DNA from: Nodularia sp. LEGE 06071
Lineage (GTDB): Bacteria; Cyanobacteriota; Cyanobacteriia; Cyanobacteriales; Nostocaceae
NCBI RefSeq assembly: GCF_015207755.1
Contig: NZ_JADEWH010000010.1
Location: 148,229 to 212,228, forward strand
Direction: 5' to 3'
Length of the DNA stretch: 64,000 bases
Part shown: in pieces, positions 63,947 to 64,000 of the stretch
Layout of the letters: each line of letters opens with the position of its first letter
Numbering within the stretch: position 1 is the stretch's first letter
The notes under the pieces: model-generated
The model's database searches: none
Told to the model about the DNA's origin: nothing
Seen by the model: only the letters and a program-made list of their open reading frames with translations
Position numbers and translations under genes: made by a program

Positions 63947-64000
63947 ATGCCCAAGTCGTACAGTTACGACCTTCGTCAAAAGGTCATCCAAGCTATCGAA
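63947..64000 (+). CDS. IS630-type transposase, partial
   Basis: ATG at 63947 with GGAGGGAGG 10-18 bases upstream; the 18 visible codons read PKSYSYDLRQKVIQAIE after the start, typical of the N-terminal helix-turn-helix of IS630/Tc1-like transposases. It continues past the window. CTATAGCAATCGCCAAGG around 63874 may be part of its left end. Confidence 0.7.
   Translation, partial: MPKSYSYDLRQKVIQAIE

Noticed and set aside
1..64000. Search for tRNA and rRNA genes
   Set aside because: No cloverleaf with a GTTCRANNC-type arm or rRNA segment was seen in the intergenic regions.

Overview
The window is chromosomal DNA from a filamentous, heterocyst-forming cyanobacterium of the Nostocales (Nostoc/Anabaena/Nodularia type). 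The evidence is the dense scatter of HIP1 palindromes (GCGATCGC), tandem heptamer repeats, many small dispersed and MITE-like repeats, cyanobacterial families (Ycf66, clpR-clpP pair, PIN/TRAM protein, Ser/Thr kinase fused to an FGE domain, PAS-Crp regulator), and a gene for a secreted RGSGR-containing peptide of the PatX type, which belongs to heterocyst patterning. No rRNA, tRNA or CRISPR array was found.

Layout. 1-4 kb: a partial zinc alcohol dehydrogenase, a SAM methyltransferase and a restriction-modification pair (C5 cytosine methyltransferase plus a HindVP-like endonuclease whose C-terminus is in another frame). 4-8.3 kb: FAD oxidoreductase, patX with an NtcA box and a DIF-type TCCGGA box, a decayed tnpB, and gnd. 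8.6-16.1 kb: ycf66, mtnC behind a truncated mtnB, a DUF5615/DUF433 toxin-antitoxin pair between direct repeats, an antitoxin remnant, an AIPR-type abortive infection protein, and ileS. 16.3-23.5 kb: a stand-alone ParA; a coupled pair encoding an HsdR_N-like nuclease domain fused to ParA plus a ParB-like/Rho_N-like partner; an RNase D-like exonuclease; and an AAA ATPase with a winged-helix-like partner. 23.6-30.5 kb: two glycosyltransferases, a small membrane protein, a PAS-Crp regulator and glpK. 30.5-42.5 kb: a duplicated-domain protein with a zinc-ribbon partner, a divergent two-component pair, a CHAT/NTPase plus AAA-like operon, and small membrane or PRC-barrel proteins. 42.6-48.7 kb: a P-type cation ATPase and a stress-type cluster (PNPOx-like protein, HPF-cold-shock fusion, phosphoribosyltransferase). 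49-57.3 kb: clpR-clpP, heptamer arrays, two tandem VWA proteins, small proteins, PIN/TRAM protein and hemW. 57.5-64 kb: a kinase-FGE protein with a C-terminus that looks like a diversity-generating retroelement (DGR) variable region, a HerA-like ATPase, a GST, a secreted fasciclin protein, and the start of an IS630-type transposase.

Housekeeping genes (gnd, ileS, glpK, clpR/clpP, hemW) are interleaved with accessory and defence genes: the R-M pair, toxin-antitoxin, AIPR, the nuclease-ParA operon, the CHAT operon and the DGR target. The most notable observations are the probable remote DGR target at 57.5 kb, the patX locus with its two-part promoter, the HsdR_N-ParA/ParB-Rho_N operon, the CHAT-NTPase operon, the frameshifted endonuclease, and nested MITEs for which both occupied and empty sites can be compared within the window.
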